Source: Nitrospinota bacterium
GTDB lineage: Bacteria; Nitrospinota; Nitrospinia; Nitrospinales; VA-1
Direction of reading: 5' to 3'
Assembly (NCBI GenBank): GCA_002731985.1
Contig: PCCT01000002.1
Span: forward strand, 1 to 14,729
DNA: 14,729 bases
The notes below the pieces were generated by a model. It had not been told where the DNA came from, ran no database searches, and saw only the letters and a list, made by a program, of their open reading frames with translations. Positions 13,368 through 14,729 of this stretch are shown here, in pieces. A program made the position numbers and the translations under genes. The stretch's first letter is position 1; each line of letters begins with the position of its first letter.

Positions 13368-13736
13368 CTATAAAAACTCCTGTTTACTTAAATCCTATAC
13401 GCAATCCAAACTTAAAGCGCACGCCTGTTACAGTTATTATAACGTAATTTAAACTCCGCGCCCAAGTTCCCTGCCACGAAAAGAGAGCTTTGCACTGGTG
13501 CCCAGCAAGGGGCATAAGTTGAGATTCTTAGCTCCTCACCCCGTCTTCGCGAGTCGCCGTAGGCGGCGTGGTGATCCAGGGTCCTGGATTGCTTCGCTTT
13601 GCTCGCAAAGACGGGCAAAACCATCACTTCTCTTTCCTACGGAATAAGGCAACTGAAATATTTAAAAAGCGATGTGACAGTTGGAATGTTTTGTGAGGGG
13701 GGGGGACTTGCTTCTCATTGGCACTGCGCCGAGCAG
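13368..13736. other. Intergenic region of 369 bp between two minus-strand genes
   Basis: I see no gene here. It holds a small hairpin TGCCC/GGGCA (13499-13514), the palindromic element at 13540-13615, and a G9 run at 13697-13705 shortly after the sigma-54 activator stop. The promoter for the small membrane-protein genes should be in its left part but I find no convincing boxes. Confidence 0.6.
13540..13615. repeat. Palindromic REP/MITE-like element
   Basis: The ends CCCGTCTTCGCGAG (13540-13553) and CTCGCAAAGACGGG (13602-13615) are complementary at 13 of 14 positions. Between them lie CGCCG/CGGCG (13555-13568) and ATCCAGG/CCTGGAT (13574-13589) inner hairpins, so the whole 76 bp can fold as a branched cruciform. 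Its arms resemble the dispersed family CGTC(T/A)TTGCGAG...AAGCAATCCAGG that I recall from many proteobacterial genomes. It encodes no protein. Copy number and target duplication cannot be judged here. Confidence 0.6.
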
Positions 13737-14729
13737 TTAACGTTGGATTTTCATCTTCTTTATTTTCTCAACCAATGTGGTTCGGTTGAGTTGCAGCAGG
13801 CCTGCGGCTTTATTCTTCACCCAGTTGGTTTTCTCGAGGGCTTCGAGGATGAGGCCGCGTTCGAAATCTTCCACCACACTTTTCAGGTTGATTCCATCCT
13901 CGGGCAATCCCATAAAAAAGGATTGCTGTAATCCGTTCTGCAACATTTGGGGTGGACTTTGTTCGTATTCAGGCTCTGTAATCGGAGGCAGGTTCTCGCG
14001 GGGTACTTCGCCAAGAACTTTTTCCGGCAGGTCTCTCGGAGTAATGGTATTTCCCACGCTCAATACAACCATGCGCTCAACAAAATTTCCCAACTCACGT
14101 ATGTTTCCCGGCCAGGAATAGTTTACAAGGATCTGCATGGCCTCGGAGCTGATGGTCTTGGGCTCTTTCCCCTGATTCTCACTGCACTTGTTCAAAAAAT
14201 GCTGGGCCAGCAGGGGGATGTCATTCTTTCGGTCACGCAACGGAGGAATGACAAGTGGAATGATATTGAGTCGGTAATAAAGGTCTTCGCGAAATTTTCC
14301 TTCCTTGATAGCTTCTTCCAGATTGCGGTGGGTGGCGGTGATAAACCTTACATCAATCTTGACCGGTTTGGTTCCGCCCAGACGGTCGATCTCGCGCTCG
14401 GCCAACACGCGCAGAAGCTTCACCTGAAGCGCGGTGGGCATGTCGCCTATTTCATCGAGGAAAATCGTTCCTTCATTCGCTAACTCTACGCGACCAATGC
14501 GCGTGTTCGCCGCTCCCGTAAAGGCACCTTTTTCGTAGCCGAACAACTCGCTTTCCAGCAATTCATGGGGAATCGCTCCGCAGTTGACAGCGATGAAGGG
14601 TTTATCTTTGCGTGGGCTATTCTGGTGCAGTGCGCGGGCAATGAGCTCTTTACCCGTCCCACTCTCACCAAAAACCATCACCGTACTGTCAGACCCAGCC
14701 GCCTTGCCGACAATGTCGAATACGCCCTG
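13737..14729 (-). CDS. Sigma-54-dependent transcriptional activator, NtrC family (N-terminus outside window)
   Basis: The 330 visible residues run from [19 protein letters not shown] to the stop at 13737. They contain Walker A GESGTGKE, the sigma-54-contacting GAFTGA loop ([12 protein letters not shown]), Walker [12 protein letters not shown], the arginine-rich [10 protein letters not shown] segment and WPGNIREL. A linker rich in Pro, Gln and Glu is followed by a Fis-type helix-turn-helix ending [25 protein letters not shown]. The RTTLVEK recognition helix is like that of FleQ/FlrC flagellar regulators, but it also occurs in other NtrC-like proteins. The signal-receiving N-terminus and the start are beyond the window. 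It binds upstream sites and remodels sigma-54 polymerase using ATP. Family certain; target unknown. Confidence 0.93.
   Translation of the reverse strand, partial: QGVFDIVGKAAGSDSTVMVFGESGTGKELIARALHQNSPRKDKPFIAVNCGAIPHELLESELFGYEKGAFTGAANTRIGRVELANEGTIFLDEIGDMPTALQVKLLRVLAEREIDRLGGTKPVKIDVRFITATHRNLEEAIKEGKFREDLYYRLNIIPLVIPPLRDRKNDIPLLAQHFLNKCSENQGKEPKTISSEAMQILVNYSWPGNIRELGNFVERMVVLSVGNTITPRDLPEKVLGEVPRENLPPITEPEYEQSPPQMLQNGLQQSFFMGLPEDGINLKSVVEDFERGLILEALEKTNWVKNKAAGLLQLNRTTLVEKIKKMKIQR

Noticed and set aside
13947..14483. 178-residue plus-strand open frame opposite the sigma-54 activator
   Set aside because: It lies fully antisense to the conserved AAA+ domain and its composition is that of a shadow frame.
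1..14729. CRISPR array, integrase or intact insertion sequence
   Set aside because: No regularly spaced direct repeats and no transposase or integrase motifs were seen on either strand.

Overview
The window (14.7 kb, moderate GC) looks like chromosome from a Gram-negative, diderm bacterium: there is an outer-membrane beta-barrel gene, a YidC with a large periplasmic domain, a sigma-54 activator, and signal peptides of the Gram-negative type. Gene content and codon style recall Nitrospinota/deltaproteobacterial lineages, but I cannot fix the taxon without a search. Only two of the larger reading frames resist all family assignment: one appears frameshifted, and the other is a membrane protein.

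Layout. 1-225 (-): 5' part of a CheY-like receiver. 476-1726 (+): an exported NAGPA/DUF2233 protein followed by a stand-alone ModE-type winged-helix protein. 1732-5316 (-): a tight same-strand series that reads, in transcription order, an apparently frameshifted small exported or membrane ORF, a four-helix membrane protein, a histidine-ammonia-lyase-type MIO enzyme, and a class I SAM methyltransferase. 5467-9493 (+): the classical rpmH-rnpA-yidD-yidC-mnmE cluster (ribosomal protein L34, RNase P protein, membrane insertion, tRNA wobble modification). 9494-9663: a convergent gap with a palindromic repeat. 9664-11133 (-): a fused aroD-aroE shikimate-pathway gene. 11134-11620: no intact gene, but a decayed flagellin/FlgL C-terminus with an in-frame TAG, plus hairpins. 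11621-11821 (+): a 66-residue hypothetical protein. 12012-12857 (+): an outer-membrane beta-barrel protein. 13010-13367 (-): two overlapping tiny membrane-protein genes ending at a strong terminator. 13368-13736: a palindromic MITE/REP-like element and a G9 tract. 13737-14729 (-): C-terminal two thirds of a sigma-54 activator, cut by the window edge.

How the genes fit together. The L34-to-MnmE block is conserved housekeeping that couples translation, RNase P and membrane insertion. The least ordinary part is the minus-strand lyase/methyltransferase/membrane set. The tight spacing suggests one transcript, yet no other histidine-utilisation (hut) gene is nearby, so its product is unclear. The flagellin relic and a sigma-54 activator with a FleQ-like C-terminus together hint that an ancestor was flagellated; that link is inference. 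I see no CRISPR array, tRNA, rRNA or intact transposon.
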